Positions 24,261 to 33,873 of a stretch of 64,000 nt of DNA are shown one piece after another. Where the stretch lies: assembly GCF_036625195.1 (NCBI RefSeq), contig NZ_JAZKUG010000001.1:2046001-2110000 (forward strand), given 5' to 3'. The notes below the pieces were generated by a model, which worked only from the letters and a program-made list of their open reading frames with translations, did no database searches and was not told the origin of the DNA. The stretch comes from Accumulibacter sp. GTDB taxonomy: Bacteria; Pseudomonadota; Gammaproteobacteria; Burkholderiales; Rhodocyclaceae. Made by a program: the position numbers and the translations under genes. Positions within the stretch are counted from its first letter, which is position 1; each line of letters opens with the position of its first letter.

Positions 24261-27200
24261 ATGGCGACGATGTCTGAAACCGCAAGCAACCTGCGCCGCG
24301 ACCTGCACGAAGTCGCCGCCCGACTGAGGCTGTCGGCGTCGGTCAGCAGTTTTCTCGACTCCTACTACGTCGACTTCGATTTTGCCGGCGGTAGCGACGC
24401 GAGTCCGGAAGAACTCGTCGGTGCCGCCGTCCAGCATCATCGCCTCGGTGAGCGGCGGTCGCCGCGGCAGCCGGTACTCGCCCTCTATACGCCGGACTTC
24501 GATCGCCACGGCTGGCACTCGCCGCATACCGTGATCGACGTCGTCACCGACGACATGCCTTTCCTCGTCGATTCGATCACCATGCTCGTCTATCGCCGTG
24601 GGCTGGCGATCCACCGTCTGCTGCACCCCCTGCTCGGCGCCGAACGCGGGCCCGACGGTGGCTTGCAGCGGATCACGCCACATGGCGGGGAGGGCAGTCG
24701 GACCGAGTCCTGGATTCATCTCGAGATCGACCGCATTGGCGACAGCTCGGAAGTCGACGAGCTGCAGCAGGAAATCACCGGCGTCCTCGCCGACGTGCGG
24801 TCGGCGGTCGATGATGGCGCCGCCATCCAGCAGAACATGCGCGCTGCCGCCGCCGAACTCGCCACCGACGCCGAGGTGGGCGAGGCGGTCGAGGCGGCCG
24901 AGTACCTCGACTGGATCGCCGTCAACAACTTCGTCTTCCTTGGCGCTGCCGAGTACCTGGTCGCTGCCGGCGAGCAGCGCCTGGCCCGGGTCGCCGACAG
25001 TGGCCTCGGCATCCTGAGAGAGGCCGGCCACCCGCGCTTTGGCCGCTGCCTGGCGGCGATTCCGGGCGAAATCAGCGAGCTGGGCAGGGATCCATCGCCG
25101 CTGATCCTGGTCAAGGCCGATGCCCGTTCTTCGGTCCATCGTCCGGCCTATCTCGACTTCATCGGCGTCAAGCGTCTCGACGGCAGCGGCCGCATCATCG
25201 GGCTGCGCGCTTTCGTCGGCCTATACACGGCGCATGTCTATCATGTGTCGGCGACCGACATTCCGCTGCTGCGGCAGAAGGTGGCCGCCGTGCGGCGGGA
25301 GATCGGTTTCGTCGCGCGCAGCCACCGCGACAAGACCCTGCTCAACGTCCTCGAGACCTATCCGCGCGACGAACTGATCGAGATAGCGCATGCCGACTTG
25401 GTGCGCATCGCCCGCGGCATCGTCGCGCTGCACGAGCGCGAGCAGGTGCGTGTCTTCATGCGTGACGACCGTTGGCGGCGCTACGTTTCGGTCATCGCCT
25501 ACATGCCGCGTGACCGTTTCGACACGACGGTCCGCAAGCGCATCTCGGCGCTGCTCTACGAAACGCTGGCTGCGGAACGGGTGGACTACTTCGTCACCAT
25601 CGGCGAGTCGCGTCTCGCGCGCCTGCACTTCATTGCCCGCACGCCGGCCGGAACCCACTACGCGTACGATGCCGCGGCGATCGAGCGTCAAACGGCGCGC
25701 ATCGTGCGCGGCTGGAGCGACGAGCTGAAGCAGAATCTCGTCGGCCACTATGGTGAGGAGCATGGCAACCGCCTGCTGCGCCGCTACGCGCGCGAATTGC
25801 CCTTGTCGTACCAGGAGCGGGTGACGCCGGCCGCTGCGGTGTCGGATCTCGACTGCCTGCAGGCCGCCGAACGGAGCGGCCTGGTCGAGGTCAAGCTGAG
25901 CGCGGCGCAGGGCGACGACGGCGCGCACCAGCACCTGAAGCTCTTTCGCCGTGGCCGTCCGCGACCGCTGTCGGCGATCCTGCCGGTGCTCGAAAATCTC
26001 GGTCTGACGGTATTGTCCGAGCAGCCATTCAGCCTGCCGGCGGGTGACCTGCACATCGCCGACTTCGCCGTCCGCCTGCCCGATGCACGAGCGCTCGACG
26101 ACGAAGCGACGCGGCAGGCCTTCGTCGAGCTGCTCGAGCGCCTGCTGCGCGACCAGGCCGAGAACGACGGTTTCAATCGCCTGGTGCTGCTGGCGGGCCT
26201 CGATGGGCGCCAGATCGGCATCCTGCGTGCCTACAGCCGCTACCTGCGGCAGGCCGGACTGCCATTCAGCCAGGCCTACGTCGAGCGCTGCCTGGCGACC
26301 CACTTCGACATCACCCGTCGCCTCGTCGAACTCTTCGCCGCGCTGTTTGCCCCGACGGCCGATGCTGCCCGTGCCGCTGCGCTGGGCGACGAACTGACGA
26401 TGGCGCTGCTGCAGGTCAGCAATCCCGATGACGACCGGATTCTCTCGGCGCTGCAGACGGCCGTCTCGGCGACACTGCGCACCAACGCGTACCAGGCGGC
26501 AAGCGACGGTCAGGCGAAGGCTTACCTGTCGTTCAAACTGTCCTCGCGCGAGATCCCCTTCCTGCCGGCACCAACGCCGTTGTACGAGATTTTTGTCTAC
26601 AGCGAACGGCTGGAGGGTGTGCACCTGCGTGGTGCCCGCGTCGCCCGTGGTGGCCTGCGCTGGTCGGATCGGATGGAGGACTTCCGCACCGAGGTGCTCG
26701 GCCTGGTCAAGGCGCAGATGGTCAAGAACGCCGTGATCGTTCCGCTGGGCTCGAAGGGCGGTTTCGTCTGCAAGCGCCTGCCGCCGGCGAGTGACCGGGA
26801 AGCCTGGCAGGCCGAGGGTGTCGCCTGCTATTCGACCTTCATCCGTGGCCTGCTCGACCTGACGGACAATCTGGTCGACGGGCAGGTGGTGCCACCGGTC
26901 GGTGTCCGCCGGCGTGATGGCGACGATCCCTACCTGGTCGTTGCCGCCGACAAGGGGACCGCTAGCTTCTCGGACATCGCCAACGGCATCGCCATCGAAT
27001 ACGGTTTCTGGTTGGGTGATGCCTTTGCCTCCGGTGGCTCGGTCGGCTATGACCACAAGAAGATGGGCATCACCGCCCGCGGCGCCTGGGAAGCGGTCAA
27101 GCGGCACTTTCGCGAGCTGGGTCGCGACATCCAGAGGGAACCCTTCACCGTCGTCGGCATCGGCGACATGTCGGGCGACGTTTTTGGCAACGGCATGCTG

Positions 27201-28937
27201 CTGTCGCGCGAAATCCGGCTCCTTGCCGCCTTCGATCACCGCCACATCTTCATCGATCCCGATCCGGACGCGGCGCGCAGCCACGCCGAGCGGCAGCGCC
27301 TGTTCGACCTGCCGCGCTCGTCGTGGGCCGACTACGATCCGGCGTCGATTTCGGACGGCGGTGGCGTCTGGTCGCGTACCGCCAAGACGATTCCGCTGTC
27401 GCCACAGGTGCAGGCCTGGCTGGCGACCGACGCCGGCCAGATGTCGCCGCCCGAACTGATCCGCAGCCTGTTGCAGGCGCCGGTCGACCTGCTCTACAAC
27501 GGCGGCATCGGTACTTACGTCAAGGCTGGCAGCCAGAGTCATCAGGAAGCGAACGACCGCGCCAATGACATCCTGCGCGTCGATGCCGGCCAGTTGCGGG
27601 CACGCGTGGTCGGCGAGGGTGGCAACCTCGGCCTCACCCAGAAGGGCCGCATCGAATTTGCCCTCAACGGCGGCCGCATCTACACCGACGCGATCGACAA
27701 TTCGGCCGGTGTCGACTGCTCCGACCATGAGGTCAACATCAAGATCCTGCTCGCCGGCCTGGTCGCCAGTGGCGAAATGACCGGCAGGCAGCGCGACGCG
27801 CTGCTCGCCTCGATGACCGACGAGGTGGCGGCTCTGGTGCTGGCGGACAACTACCAGCAGACGCAGGCGATCGCGCTCGAAGTGGCCACTGCAGGCGAGC
27901 TGCTGCCGGCCCATGCGCGGCTGATCCGCAGTCTCGAAGCGCGCGGCGCCCTGCACCGTGCCGTCGAGTTCCTGCCCGACGACAAGGGTCTCGCCGAGCG
28001 CGGCCAGCAGAAGCGCGGACTGACCGCGCCCGAGATCGCCGTGCTGCTGGCCTACGCCAAGATCGCCCTCAAGGAGGCGTTGCTGTCCTCCGATGTGCCC
28101 GACAGTGGCGATGTTCGTGACCTGCTGCAAAGCTACTTCCCGAGCGTCCTGCAGGACTCCTGCCGTGCCCAGATGGCGGCACATCCGCTGCAGCGGGACA
28201 TCATCAGCACGCAACTGGTCAATCGCCTCGTCAACCGGATGGGAACCACCTTCGTCCTGCGTCTTGGCGACGAGACGGGCGCTTCGCCGGCGCAGGTGGC
28301 CAGCGCCTGGTATGCCACCAGCCGGATACTCGACGCCGAGGCCTTGTGGCGCGAGATCGAGGCGCTCGATCTCGCGCTCGATACCACCCGGCAGATGGAG
28401 CTGATGCTCGCCGTGCGCGCGATGACGGCGGCAGCGAGCGAGCTGATCCTGGCGCAGCATCTCGGCGGAATGACGATCGGTCAGCTGGTTGAAAAGTATC
28501 GACCGGCGGTCGTCGCGGTGATCGACCGGGTACGGCAGGGGCAGGGTGGCGAACTGGCGGCCGCGGCGCTGGCGGCAGACGCGGCGGCGATCGTCGGCGC
28601 CATCGATCGGGTGAACCTGGCTCGCGCCTGTTCCCGGTCGCTCGAAGAGGTGGCGCGCGGTTTGGCCGAACTCGCCAGCCGGATCGACCTCGACTGGCTG
28701 GCCGCCGCGATCGGGCTCCTGCCTGCCGGCAACCGCTGGCAGGCGCGCGCCCGCGCGCGGCTGGCGGCAGAACTGGCGGAGCTGCGGCAGCATCTGCTGC
28801 GCCAGGTGCTTGCCGGGGGTTTGCCGGCGACGCCTGTTGCCAGTGGTGTGCTCGAGGAGATGAGGCTCAACGAGCCACAGGATCTGGCGATGCTGTCCGC
28901 CGGGCTGGCTGAGATCAGGCGCGTGATGGGCTGCTGA
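24261..28937 (+). CDS. gdhB: Large NAD-specific glutamate dehydrogenase (GDH-180 class)
   Basis: Catabolic enzyme of 1558 aa that oxidises glutamate to 2-oxoglutarate and ammonia with NAD. The long N-terminal part holds the regulatory ACT-like domains (DVVTDDMPFLVDSITMLVYR near residue 90; FIGVKRLDGSGRIIGLRAF). The catalytic part has RVARGGLRWSDRMEDFRTEV and VPLGSKGGFVCKRLP (about residues 790-840), DKGTASFSDIANGIA, and the NAD-binding GIGDMSGDVFGNGML. The ATG at 24261 has AAGGAGAG six bases upstream; ten extra codons are open before it. Its place right after the glutamate importer fits use of glutamate as carbon source. The gene symbol follows Pseudomonas usage. Confidence 0.95.
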   Translation: MATMSETASNLRRDLHEVAARLRLSASVSSFLDSYYVDFDFAGGSDASPEELVGAAVQHHRLGERRSPRQPVLALYTPDFDRHGWHSPHTVIDVVTDDMPFLVDSITMLVYRRGLAIHRLLHPLLGAERGPDGGLQRITPHGGEGSRTESWIHLEIDRIGDSSEVDELQQEITGVLADVRSAVDDGAAIQQNMRAAAAELATDAEVGEAVEAAEYLDWIAVNNFVFLGAAEYLVAAGEQRLARVADSGLGILREAGHPRFGRCLAAIPGEISELGRDPSPLILVKADARSSVHRPAYLDFIGVKRLDGSGRIIGLRAFVGLYTAHVYHVSATDIPLLRQKVAAVRREIGFVARSHRDKTLLNVLETYPRDELIEIAHADLVRIARGIVALHEREQVRVFMRDDRWRRYVSVIAYMPRDRFDTTVRKRISALLYETLAAERVDYFVTIGESRLARLHFIARTPAGTHYAYDAAAIERQTARIVRGWSDELKQNLVGHYGEEHGNRLLRRYARELPLSYQERVTPAAAVSDLDCLQAAERSGLVEVKLSAAQGDDGAHQHLKLFRRGRPRPLSAILPVLENLGLTVLSEQPFSLPAGDLHIADFAVRLPDARALDDEATRQAFVELLERLLRDQAENDGFNRLVLLAGLDGRQIGILRAYSRYLRQAGLPFSQAYVERCLATHFDITRRLVELFAALFAPTADAARAAALGDELTMALLQVSNPDDDRILSALQTAVSATLRTNAYQAASDGQAKAYLSFKLSSREIPFLPAPTPLYEIFVYSERLEGVHLRGARVARGGLRWSDRMEDFRTEVLGLVKAQMVKNAVIVPLGSKGGFVCKRLPPASDREAWQAEGVACYSTFIRGLLDLTDNLVDGQVVPPVGVRRRDGDDPYLVVAADKGTASFSDIANGIAIEYGFWLGDAFASGGSVGYDHKKMGITARGAWEAVKRHFRELGRDIQREPFTVVGIGDMSGDVFGNGMLLSREIRLLAAFDHRHIFIDPDPDAARSHAERQRLFDLPRSSWADYDPASISDGGGVWSRTAKTIPLSPQVQAWLATDAGQMSPPELIRSLLQAPVDLLYNGGIGTYVKAGSQSHQEANDRANDILRVDAGQLRARVVGEGGNLGLTQKGRIEFALNGGRIYTDAIDNSAGVDCSDHEVNIKILLAGLVASGEMTGRQRDALLASMTDEVAALVLADNYQQTQAIALEVATAGELLPAHARLIRSLEARGALHRAVEFLPDDKGLAERGQQKRGLTAPEIAVLLAYAKIALKEALLSSDVPDSGDVRDLLQSYFPSVLQDSCRAQMAAHPLQRDIISTQLVNRLVNRMGTTFVLRLGDETGASPAQVASAWYATSRILDAEALWREIEALDLALDTTRQMELMLAVRAMTAAASELILAQHLGGMTIGQLVEKYRPAVVAVIDRVRQGQGGELAAAALAADAAAIVGAIDRVNLARACSRSLEEVARGLAELASRIDLDWLAAAIGLLPAGNRWQARARARLAAELAELRQHLLRQVLAGGLPATPVASGVLEEMRLNEPQDLAMLSAGLAEIRRVMGC

Positions 28938-28964
28938 AGCCGGGCCGCCGGCGACATCGGTTCG

Positions 28965-28997
28965 GCGCCCGCGGCCGCTGGCGCCAGCCGCGGGCGC
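28965..28997 (+). terminator. Strong GC hairpin after the glutamate dehydrogenase gene
   Basis: Perfect 11-bp stem GCGCCCGCGGC / GCCGCGGGCGC with a smaller nested palindrome TGGCGCCA in the loop, 28 bases after the stop codon. There is no T tract, so termination is inferred only; it may instead stabilise the mRNA end. Confidence 0.4.
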
Positions 28998-29122
28998 GGC
29001 GGTTTCGGCGGGCAGCCGGGAATCCATAATTATGAATTCCGTCACGATCGACGGGATTTTTGCTGTAGAATTCCTTGCCAGCCGCGAAATCCAGCCGGCT
29101 TCGCAAATCCCTCCCATCATCG

Positions 29123-29674
29123 ATGCCGCTGCCCCCCACCACCGCCCCACGGACCCGCAAGCACGTTCGCAGCGTCCAGCTCGAAGGCTACCGCCGCGAC
29201 GATGGTTGCTGGGACATCGAGGCTCGTCTGGTCGACGTCAAGGACCAGGATTACCCGCTTTCGTCGGGGTTGCGCAGGCGCGGCGAGCCGGTACACGACA
29301 TGTCGGTGCGGGTGACGATCGATCAGCAGATGACCATCCGCGATGCCGCGGCCTGCACCGATGGCATGCCTTACGTGGGCTACTGCGACCGCATCACCCC
29401 CGACTATGCGCAGCTGGTCGGGCTGAACCTGTTTCATGGCTTCCGGACGGCGGTCAGGCAGCTCTTTCGCAGCACGCGCGGGTGCTCACATCTCAGCGAA
29501 CTGCTGATGTTCCTGCCGACGGCTGCGCTGCAAACCTTTGCCAGCGACGTACCGGATAGCGACGATAGTGCCCACAAGCCCTATCAGCTCGATCGGTGTC
29601 ACGCTCTGGAGTCGCATTCAGACGCAGTACAGCGCTATTACCCGCGCTGGTACCGCGGCCAGAAGCCTGGGTAG
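29123..29674 (+). CDS. DUF2889 domain protein
   Basis: Protein of 183 aa matching my recollection of DUF2889: RKHVRSVQLEGYRRDDGCWDIEARLVDVK near the N-terminus (read in two parts), GEPVHDMSVRVTID, and the Cys-rich GCSHLSELLMFLPTAALQTFA. The C-terminal end carries YYPRWYRG. The family occurs widely in proteobacteria with no established function; conserved Cys and His residues may bind a metal. ATG at 29123 chosen as the first codon giving a normal N-terminus; an upstream frame to 29075 exists. It lies 57 bases before sucC. Confidence 0.8.
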   Translation: MPLPPTTAPRTRKHVRSVQLEGYRRDDGCWDIEARLVDVKDQDYPLSSGLRRRGEPVHDMSVRVTIDQQMTIRDAAACTDGMPYVGYCDRITPDYAQLVGLNLFHGFRTAVRQLFRSTRGCSHLSELLMFLPTAALQTFASDVPDSDDSAHKPYQLDRCHALESHSDAVQRYYPRWYRGQKPG

Positions 29675-29731
29675 GGCCTCCTGCCCGTGGTTCATTACGT
29701 TTCGCAACCTTAACTCAAGCAAGGAAAGCGC

Positions 29732-30892
29732 ATGAAAATTCACGAATATCAGGGCAAGGAACTCCTGAAGAAATTCGGCGTCGTCGTTCCGCGCGGGGTG
29801 TTCTGTCCAACCGTCGATGATGCGGTCAAGGCAGCGGAATCCCTCGGAGGCAAGGTCTGGGTGGTCAAGGCCCAGATCCATGCGGGTGGCCGCGGCAAGG
29901 GCGGTGGCGTCAAGGTGGCGAAGTCGCTCGATGAAGTTCGTCAATACGCCAGCCAGATCCTCGGCATGCAGCTCGTCACCCACCAGACCGGCCCGGCGGG
30001 GCAAAAGGTGCGTCGCTTGCTGATCGAAGAGGGCGCCGACATTCGCAAGGAGTATTACGTCGCTGCGCTGACCGACCGCACGACGCAGAAGGTGGCGATG
30101 ATGGCTTCTTCCGAAGGGGGGATGGACATCGAAAAGGTGGCGCACGACACCCCGGAGAAGATCCTCAAGGTTTTCATCGACCCGGTCGATGGGCTCAGTG
30201 ACGCGCAGGCGACTGAACTCGCGGTCGGCATCGGCGTTCCCGCCGAATCGGTGGCGCAGGCGGTGGCGACGTTGCAGGGCCTGTATCGCTGCTACATGGA
30301 AACGGATGCCTCACTGGCCGAAATCAATCCGCTGATCCTCGAAGGCAACGGCAACATCAAGGCGATCGACGCCAAGTTCAACTTCGATTCGAACTCGCTC
30401 TACCGGCAGCCGGAAATCATGGCCTTCCGTGACCTCGACGAGGAGGACCCGGACGAACTCGAGGCCTCGAAGCACGACCTGTCGTACATCTCGCTCGACG
30501 GCAACATCGGCTGCCTGGTGAATGGCGCCGGTCTGGCGATGGCGACGATGGACACGATCAAGCTGTTCGGCGCCGAGCCCGCCAACTTCCTCGACGTCGG
30601 CGGCGGTGCGACGACCGAGAAGGTCACCGAGGCGTTCAAGATCATGCTCAAGAACCCGAAGGTGAAGGGCATCCTCGTGAACATCTTCGGTGGCATCATG
30701 CGCTGCGACACGATTGCCACTGGCGTCGTCGCTGCAGCCCGGGAAACCCATCTTGCGGTACCGCTGGTCGTGCGCATGAAGGGAACCAACGAAGATATCG
30801 GCAAGAAGATCCTCGGCGAATCCGGCCTGCCGATCATCACTGCCGATTCCATGGCCGACGCCGCCACCAAGATCGTTGCTGCGGTCAGTTAA
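29732..30892 (+). CDS. sucC: Succinyl-CoA synthetase (ADP-forming) beta subunit
   Basis: TCA-cycle enzyme subunit of 386 aa making ATP from succinyl-CoA. The start MKIHEYQGKELLKKFGV is the standard SucC opening; the ATP-grasp region reads KAQIHAGGRGKGGGVKVA, and the C-terminal nucleotide and interface motifs include GAGLAMATMDTIKLFG, FLDVGGGA and ILVNIFGGIMRCD. AAGGAAAG lies before the ATG. Ten bases separate it from sucD. Confidence 0.97.
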   Translation: MKIHEYQGKELLKKFGVVVPRGVFCPTVDDAVKAAESLGGKVWVVKAQIHAGGRGKGGGVKVAKSLDEVRQYASQILGMQLVTHQTGPAGQKVRRLLIEEGADIRKEYYVAALTDRTTQKVAMMASSEGGMDIEKVAHDTPEKILKVFIDPVDGLSDAQATELAVGIGVPAESVAQAVATLQGLYRCYMETDASLAEINPLILEGNGNIKAIDAKFNFDSNSLYRQPEIMAFRDLDEEDPDELEASKHDLSYISLDGNIGCLVNGAGLAMATMDTIKLFGAEPANFLDVGGGATTEKVTEAFKIMLKNPKVKGILVNIFGGIMRCDTIATGVVAAARETHLAVPLVVRMKGTNEDIGKKILGESGLPIITADSMADAATKIVAAVS

Positions 30893-30902
30893 GGAGCCCA
30901 AC

Positions 30903-31796
30903 ATGTCGATTCTGATCAACAAGGACACCAAGATCATCACCCAGGGTATCACCGGCAAGACGGGCCAGTTCCACACCGAGAAATGCCAGGAATACGCCAA
31001 CGGCAAGAACTGCTTCGTCGCCGGGGTGAACCCCAAGAAGGCCGGCGAGAGCATTTTCGGCATCCCGATCTACGCTTCGGTGAAGGAAGCCGCGGCGCAG
31101 AGCGGTGCCACCGTCTCGGTGATCTACGTGCCGCCACCGGGAGCTGCGGCGGCGATCTGGGAAGCGGTCGAGGCCGACCTCGACCTCGTCGTCTGCATCA
31201 CCGAGGGGATTCCCGTTCGCGACATGCTCGTCGTGCGCAACAAGATGTTGCGCAAGGAAGCCGCCGGCGGCAAGAAGACGTTGCTGCTCGGTCCGAACTG
31301 TCCCGGCCTGATCACGCCGGATGAAGTCAAGATCGGCATCATGCCCGGTCACATCCACCGCAAGGGCCGCATCGGCGTCGTCTCGCGCTCGGGAACGCTG
31401 ACCTACGAGGCCGTCGGCCAGTTGACCGAAATCGGCCTCGGCCAGTCATCGGCAGTCGGCACCGGTGGCGACCCGATCAATGGTCTCAAGCACATCGACA
31501 TCATGCGCCTGTTCAACGACGATCCGGATACCGACGCGGTGATCATGATCGGTGAGATCGGCGGTCCCGACGAGGCGGACGCGGCGCAGTGGTGCAAGGC
31601 CAACATGAAGAAGCCGATCGTCGGTTTCATCGCTGGCGTCACTGCCCCTGCCGGCAAGCGCATGGGTCACGCCGGCGCGCTGATTTCCGGCGGCGCGGAT
31701 ACCGCCGATGCGAAGCTGGCGATCATGGAAGAGTGTGGCTTCAAGGTCACGCGCGATCCGTCCGAGATGGGCAAGCTGATCAAGGCGATGATCTAG
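30903..31796 (+). CDS. sucD: Succinyl-CoA synthetase (ADP-forming) alpha subunit
   Basis: Partner subunit of 297 aa. MSILINKDTKIITQGITGKTG marks the CoA-binding start; the catalytic phospho-histidine lies in GKRMGHAGALISGG near residue 245, and GTGGDPINGLKHIDI is the conserved helix region. AAGGAG sits seven bases before the ATG. The frame opens upstream at 30876 inside sucC, but the family start is clear. Confidence 0.97.
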   Translation: MSILINKDTKIITQGITGKTGQFHTEKCQEYANGKNCFVAGVNPKKAGESIFGIPIYASVKEAAAQSGATVSVIYVPPPGAAAAIWEAVEADLDLVVCITEGIPVRDMLVVRNKMLRKEAAGGKKTLLLGPNCPGLITPDEVKIGIMPGHIHRKGRIGVVSRSGTLTYEAVGQLTEIGLGQSSAVGTGGDPINGLKHIDIMRLFNDDPDTDAVIMIGEIGGPDEADAAQWCKANMKKPIVGFIAGVTAPAGKRMGHAGALISGGADTADAKLAIMEECGFKVTRDPSEMGKLIKAMI

Positions 31797-31821
31797 CGCA
31801 CCAGGGGCTTGATGGTTCCGC

Positions 31822-31853
31822 AAGAAGGGGGCAGGCTGCGGTCTGCCCTTCTT
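31822..31853 (+). terminator. Probable terminator of sucCD
   Basis: Hairpin AAGAAGGG-GG-CAG pairing with CTGCCCTTCTT around a short loop, 25 bases after the sucD stop; one arm has a two-base bulge and there is only a weak pyrimidine tail. Confidence 0.45.
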
Positions 31854-31860
31854 GTCTGCC

Positions 31861-31888
31861 TTTGCCGCTGGCAGTTTACAAGTAAAAT
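31861..31888 (+). promoter_or_regulatory. Candidate promoter of the ornithine-cyclodeaminase-family gene
   Basis: TTTGCC and TAAAAT with 16 bases between them, in the gap after the sucD terminator. The -10 match is good, the -35 poor. Confidence 0.3.
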
Positions 31889-31960
31889 CCGGGATGGGTT
31901 CCTGCTGGCTGGCGGCGGGGCGTCAAGAGCGATCGACTGCGGGTCGGGAGCGAGGAAGAC

Positions 31961-32920
31961 ATGGCGCTGTTTCTGAGTGAACAGGACGTTACGGGAATGC
32001 TGACCATGCCGCTGGCGCTGGCGGAGGTGGAAGCCGCGCATCGTGCGCTGTCGCTGCGACAGGCGCACGATGTGCCACGGCAGCGCACGCGGTTGCCGCA
32101 GACGACGCTGCATGTTCTGCAGGGGGCGCTGCCACAACTCGACGTCATCGGCTACAAGGCCTACACGAGCAACCGCTCCGGTATTCGCTTCCTGGTCCAT
32201 CTCTACCAGGCCTCGAGTGGTCGCTTGCTGGCCGTGCTCGAGGCCGACCGGCTGGGTATGGTCCGCACTGCGGCCGCTTCGGGTGTGGCGACTCGTTGGC
32301 TGGCGCGGCCCGATGCCCGTGTGGCGGGAGTCTTTGGCGCCGGTTGGCAGGCCGAAGGGCATATCGAGGCGATCGCTGCGGCCCGCCCGTTGCAGCGCGT
32401 CAAGGTGTTCGCGCGCCGGGCCGATCGCCTGCAGGCTTTCTGCGCCAGGCTTTCGCAACGCCTCGATATCGAGGTGAGCGCGGCGGCTTCGCCCGAAGAC
32501 GTGGTGCGCGGCAGTGATATCGTCAGTACCGTGACGACCGCGGCGACTCCCCTCTTCGATGCCGCATGGCTGGCGCCGGGGACCCACATCAACGCCGCCG
32601 GCTCGAACTCGCTGATCCGGCAGGAAGTGGCTGAGGACGTCGTCAGGCGCTGTTCGCCGATCGTCGTCGACAGCGTCGAAACCGCACTGCGCGAAGCGGG
32701 CGATCTCCTGCCGTTGCTCGAGAAGGGGCGCCTGCAGGCGCGCGAACTGGTGGAACTGGGCGACGTGATCTGTGGCTTGCAGCCCGGACGTTCCACAGCC
32801 GAAGCGATCACGCTTTTCGAGTCGCAGGGCCTCGCCATCCAGGATCTGGCGGTGGCGGCACGGCTCGTCGAGATGGCGCGTGCGCGTGGTGTCGGGGTCG
32901 AGTTGCCTTATGGCGGATAG
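31961..32920 (+). CDS. Ornithine cyclodeaminase / mu-crystallin family protein
   Basis: NAD(P)-dependent oxidoreductase family of 319 aa. Rossmann segment VAGVFGAGWQAEGHIEAIAA near residue 125 and the upstream LAVLEADRLGMVRTAAASGVAT carrying the family substrate-site Arg. THINAAGSNSLIRQEV and the final ELGDVICGLQPGRS are also typical. By family such proteins act as ornithine cyclodeaminase, alanine dehydrogenase or imine (delta1-pyrroline-2-carboxylate) reductase; the substrate here is not determinable. No amino-acid pathway genes adjoin it. It may begin the transcript that continues into the PP2C-FHA genes. Confidence 0.85.
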   Translation: MALFLSEQDVTGMLTMPLALAEVEAAHRALSLRQAHDVPRQRTRLPQTTLHVLQGALPQLDVIGYKAYTSNRSGIRFLVHLYQASSGRLLAVLEADRLGMVRTAAASGVATRWLARPDARVAGVFGAGWQAEGHIEAIAAARPLQRVKVFARRADRLQAFCARLSQRLDIEVSAAASPEDVVRGSDIVSTVTTAATPLFDAAWLAPGTHINAAGSNSLIRQEVAEDVVRRCSPIVVDSVETALREAGDLLPLLEKGRLQARELVELGDVICGLQPGRSTAEAITLFESQGLAIQDLAVAARLVEMARARGVGVELPYGG

Positions 32921-33028
32921 TTTGGACAGATGTCCGGCCGTCGCCGGGCCGCCGGGCAGGCCTCTGCTGGACCGCCGATGTCGGCTCGTCCGGCGGCCTG
33001 CCTCCTTGACGGCTTGTCGGGGACGCAG

Positions 33029-33859
33029 GTGACGAACAGACTCTCCCCCGCGCTGCAAATCGTCGAGCGCAGCGACACCGGTCTGGTGCGCGGGCAGAAC
33101 GAGGATTCGGTACTTGCCGACGCGAGGCACGGTCTGGCGATCCTCGCCGATGGGATGGGAGGCTACAATGCGGGTGAAGTGGCGAGCCGAATGGCGACGA
33201 CGCTGCTCGCCAAGGGGCTGAACGCTGCTTTTTCCAGTACCGCAGCCCACCGCATCGAGAGCTCGACCGGGCAGCCGTTCGGCGTCCGCTGCCTGATCGA
33301 ACAGATCGAGGCCGTCAACTCGGCGATCTATCGCGCTGCCGAGGACGAGGAGCGCTTTGGCGGCATGGGTACCACGCTGGTGGCCAGCGTGTTCTGCGAT
33401 GATCAGGTGATCGTCGCCCATGTCGGAGACTCGCGCCTGTATCGCCTGCGCGGCGACGAGTTCGTCGCCCTGACGCGCGACCACTCGCTGCTGCAGGAGC
33501 AGATCGACAGCGGACTGATCACGCCTGAAGAGGCGCGCTTTTCGACGAACCGGAACCTCGTGACGCGCGCCGTCGGCGTCGATGCCGAGGTCGATGTCGA
33601 GATTCATGTGCACCAGGTCAGGCCAGGTGACCTTTATCTCCTCTGCTCGGACGGCCTCTACGACATGGTCGAAGAGGCCGACATCCGGCAGGTGCTGCTG
33701 ACCCTCGGGGACAACCTCGAAGTGCTGGCGAACCACCTGGTGCAGATGGCCAACGACAATGGCGGCGAGGACAACGTCTCGGTGGTGCTGATCAGGGTTC
33801 TGCGCGAGTTTCCAGCCGCTGCCGGGGGCTGGTCGAGATTCTGGTCGTGGCATGTTTGA
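33029..33859 (+). CDS. PP2C-family Ser/Thr protein phosphatase (Stp1-like)
   Basis: Cytoplasmic metal-dependent phosphatase of 276 aa. Motifs in order: TGLVRGQNEDS (first metal Asp), LAILADGMGGYNAGEVAS, GMGTTLVAS, VIVAHVGDSRLYRLRGDEF, TRDHSL, LVTRAVG, LYLLCSDGLYDMV and the final GGEDNVSVVLIRV. The frame is open from an ATG at 32930, but those 33 residues are Arg/Ala/Gly-rich and lack domain similarity, so the GTG at 33029 is preferred. Together with the FHA gene that follows (14 bases away) it makes a phospho-signalling pair; no Ser/Thr kinase is visible in the window. Confidence 0.88.
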   Translation: MTNRLSPALQIVERSDTGLVRGQNEDSVLADARHGLAILADGMGGYNAGEVASRMATTLLAKGLNAAFSSTAAHRIESSTGQPFGVRCLIEQIEAVNSAIYRAAEDEERFGGMGTTLVASVFCDDQVIVAHVGDSRLYRLRGDEFVALTRDHSLLQEQIDSGLITPEEARFSTNRNLVTRAVGVDAEVDVEIHVHQVRPGDLYLLCSDGLYDMVEEADIRQVLLTLGDNLEVLANHLVQMANDNGGEDNVSVVLIRVLREFPAAAGGWSRFWSWHV

Positions 33860-33873
33860 AGACGGGGAAGGCG

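Noticed and set aside
25221..29150. A 1309-codon open frame on the minus strand opposite the glutamate dehydrogenase gene
   Set aside because: It is antisense to a clearly recognisable enzyme, has Arg/Gln/His-rich composition typical of the shadow of GC-rich codons and shows no domain.
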